64,000 bases of DNA from Paenibacillus sp. OV219 (lineage in GTDB: Bacteria > Bacillota > Bacilli > Paenibacillales > Paenibacillaceae). The position numbers and the translations under genes were made by a program. Every line of letters starts with the position of its first letter. The first letter of the stretch is position 1. Below the pieces are notes generated by a model. That model made no database searches, was not told the origin of the DNA, and saw nothing but the letters and a program-made list of their open reading frames with translations. The DNA lies in assembly GCF_900110075.1 (NCBI RefSeq), contig NZ_FOCJ01000009.1, positions 209,763 through 273,762 of the forward strand, written 5' to 3'. Shown here one piece after another: positions 62,723 through 64,000 of this stretch.

Positions 62723-63598
62723 GTGGAGCATATAAAAGCGCATTTTAAACAAAGTTTTGAACATAGTGAGAACGTCATTAGCTTAGCTGCAATTGAGAAT
62801 CCTTTTCCTTATAATCCGTTAATCGACGGTCTGGATCTTCTGCTGCTGGTTGTATCTTCAATAGATGATCCAGAGCGAGGCATCGAGCATGTCAGCTACG
62901 GCGGCGAACGGATTCAAATTCGAACCGTAAGTCCTGCTGTGCTTGAGCACTGGACATCAGGAGTGGAGAACCGCAGCATTATACAATGGCTCGCACAGGG
63001 GGAGATCCTATTGGATCGAGACAATTACTTGACGGATTTACGTGACAGCCTGTTGTCCTTCCCATCTTCTGTTCGCGGACAGAAGGAGCTTGCCGAGTTC
63101 TCAAACTTTATTCGCACTTATCTGCAAGCGAAGCAGGATCTGCAAGACAAGAATTTGCTCGATGCATATACGCATATTCTTGCGGCGCTTCATCATTGGG
63201 CGCACATCGCTCTAATAGAAGAAGGCGCTCATCCCGAGCTGACCGTATGGCGGCAGATGCGCAGGTTCCATCCAGGCATCTATAAGCTGTATGAGGAGCT
63301 GACGACATCGCCTGAATCGCTGGAGAAGCGGGTACAGCTTGTCATGCTTGCTTGTGAGTTTTCTGTGATGAGCAAAATGAAATCCTCCTGTGAGCTGCTC
63401 TTTACGATTCTGTGCAGCCGAGAGGAGCCGTGGAGCGTAATGGAGCTTCAGCTTCATCCACTGCTTATGGATTTGCATATCGATTTGTCGCTCCTATTGC
63501 AAAAGCTGGTTAAACGCGGATACATTCGTGAGGTCGCATTTATGCCATTAGCCGCTGATACGGAGGCACTTGAGCTGCGTTATCACTGCGTTTCATAA
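62723..63598 (+). CDS. ygxA: YgxA-like nucleotidyltransferase-fold protein
   Basis: A 291-residue protein with a nucleotidyltransferase-like N-terminal part (NPLIDGLDLLLLVVSSIDDP, then ILLDRDNYLTDLRDSL) and a helical C-terminal part (LLDAYTHILAALHHWAHIAL). The start codon GTG 62723 is preceded by GGGGGT. B. subtilis YgxA is encoded at the same place before an rRNA operon. The canonical GS-x-DxD metal motif is not obvious, so catalytic activity is doubtful. Its cellular role is not known. Confidence 0.85.
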   Translation: MEHIKAHFKQSFEHSENVISLAAIENPFPYNPLIDGLDLLLLVVSSIDDPERGIEHVSYGGERIQIRTVSPAVLEHWTSGVENRSIIQWLAQGEILLDRDNYLTDLRDSLLSFPSSVRGQKELAEFSNFIRTYLQAKQDLQDKNLLDAYTHILAALHHWAHIALIEEGAHPELTVWRQMRRFHPGIYKLYEELTTSPESLEKRVQLVMLACEFSVMSKMKSSCELLFTILCSREEPWSVMELQLHPLLMDLHIDLSLLLQKLVKRGYIREVAFMPLAADTEALELRYHCVS

Positions 63599-63604
63599 AG
63601 GGCG

Positions 63605-63637
63605 AATCGCAGGCTGTAATGGTCTGCGATTTTTTTG
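63605..63637 (+). terminator. Terminator of ygxA
   Basis: AATCGCAG (63605-63612) pairs with CTGCGATT (63624-63631), followed by a seven-T run. Confidence 0.88.
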
Positions 63638-63648
63638 TCGAAAGATGC

Positions 63649-63677
63649 TTGACGCTGTGTAGGGAGATATGATAAAT
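63649..63677 (+). promoter_or_regulatory. rRNA operon promoter P1
   Basis: TTGACG at 63649-63654 and GATAAA at 63671-63676 (spacer 16; ATAAAT with 17 is an alternative). It forms the upstream member of tandem rrn promoters. Confidence 0.65.
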
Positions 63678-63756
63678 TCTTTATTACCGCCTCCGGGAAA
63701 CGGACAAACAGCTGAAAGGCTGGCAAGCAAGTGAGAAAAAAGATTTGAAAAAAAGC

Positions 63757-63786
63757 TTGCAATTGAATGTTCGGATGTGATATATT
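63757..63786 (+). promoter_or_regulatory. rRNA operon promoter P2
   Basis: TTGCAA at 63757-63762, 18-bp spacer, TATATT at 63781-63786, with an A-rich stretch just upstream (63735-63754) that could be an UP element. Confidence 0.7.
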
Positions 63787-63830
63787 AATCAAGTCGCCGC
63801 TGAGACATGGGCGAATAAATGAAACAAATT

Positions 63831-63846
63831 TGTTCCTTGAAAACTG
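63831..63846 (+). promoter_or_regulatory. rrn boxA antitermination element
   Basis: TGTTCCTTGAAAACTG resembles the Bacillus rrn boxA (TGTTCTTTGAAAACT) with one difference, located between P2 and the 16S gene. Confidence 0.75.
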
Positions 63847-63959
63847 AACAATGAGCGACCTGTCACAAGGTCTAAAATACGTCGGAACGACGATCGCCAT
63901 CTGGCGAAAGTGTTTCTGACGAGCTAGTTTTTTGAATGAGCTAACAAGCAAATTCATTT

Positions 63960-63985
63960 GGCGCAAATGGCTTCGCCATTTCGCC
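63960..63985 (+). other. rRNA leader hairpin just before 16S
   Basis: GGCG-AAATGG pairs with CCATTT-CGCC around a CTTCG loop, with one bulged C. It ends right at the start of 16S rRNA and may help processing of the precursor. Confidence 0.6.
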
Positions 63986-64000
63986 TATTATGGAGAGTTT
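63986..64000 (+). rRNA. 16S ribosomal RNA (5' partial)
   Basis: The window ends in TATTATGGAGAGTTT, the usual 5' end of Paenibacillaceae/Bacillaceae 16S rRNA, where TGATCCTGGCTCAG would follow beyond the edge. The upstream promoters, boxA and leader hairpin support this. The exact mature 5' end is approximate. Confidence 0.9.

Noticed and set aside
62584..62778. Longer N-terminus of YgzB
   Set aside because: It would overlap the divergent ygxA start, is Cys-rich and unlike the family, and lacks a ribosome binding site.

Overview
The window looks like chromosomal DNA of a moderately high-GC, spore-forming Firmicute of the Paenibacillaceae (Paenibacillus or a close relative). The reasons are strong AGGAGG-type ribosome binding sites with frequent GTG and TTG starts, Bacillus-like gene orders (ydcC-alr-ndoAI-ndoA; perR, ygzB and ygxA just before an rrn operon; a sigY-type operon; gatCAB), many AraC-regulated sugar ABC transporters, and repeated use of copper-amine-oxidase-like stalk domains on secreted proteins.

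Layout. 1-3.25 kb: fused acyl-CoA mutase IcmF, 5' end cut off. 3.3-6.9 kb: an MFS-transporter remnant and two tandem paralogous chemoreceptors. 7.2-11.4 kb: a Fur-boxed haem or siderophore uptake operon ending in an unusual ankyrin-like/IsdG-type haem-oxygenase fusion. 11.4-11.8 kb: intergenic repeats. 11.8-19.7 kb: housekeeping and envelope genes (phytase-like secreted protein, WecA/TagO-type transferase, YdcC-type lipoprotein, alanine racemase, EndoAI/EndoA toxin-antitoxin, two bactofilins). 19.7-25.1 kb: the tail of a lost ABC permease, an AraC regulator, and an AT-richer operon of three ABC transporter genes plus a PhyH dioxygenase. 25.3-28.7 kb: GH31 alpha-xylosidase and a divergent AraC regulator. 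28.8-35.0 kb: a reduced Tad/Flp-like secretion locus with several tiny membrane proteins. 35.0-39.3 kb: a second sugar ABC/AraC cassette bracketed by a 53-bp imperfect direct repeat. 39.4-40.6 kb: M24 peptidase. 41.2-48.1 kb: a hexuronate-type catabolic operon (uxuA, two isomerase/epimerase genes, two Gfo/Idh/MocA oxidoreductases, AraC, uxuB-like SDR). 48.1-51.3 kb: SigY-type ECF operon. 51.4-62.6 kb: unknown protein, fatty-acid desaturase, secreted repeat protein, gatCAB, toastrack membrane protein, PerR, GH18 enzyme and YgzB. 62.7-64 kb: YgxA, then rrn promoters, boxA and the first bases of 16S rRNA.

The genes that work together are the iron module (capture, import, haem opening, Fur control), the AraC-controlled sugar modules, the hexuronate pathway, the SigY module with its membrane proteins and ABC exporter, the indirect Gln-tRNA(Gln)/Asn-tRNA(Asn) amidotransferase, and the PerR-YgzB-YgxA-rrn neighbourhood. 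The least familiar parts are the Tad-like locus and the IsdG fusion. All assignments were made by reading the sequence, without database searches.
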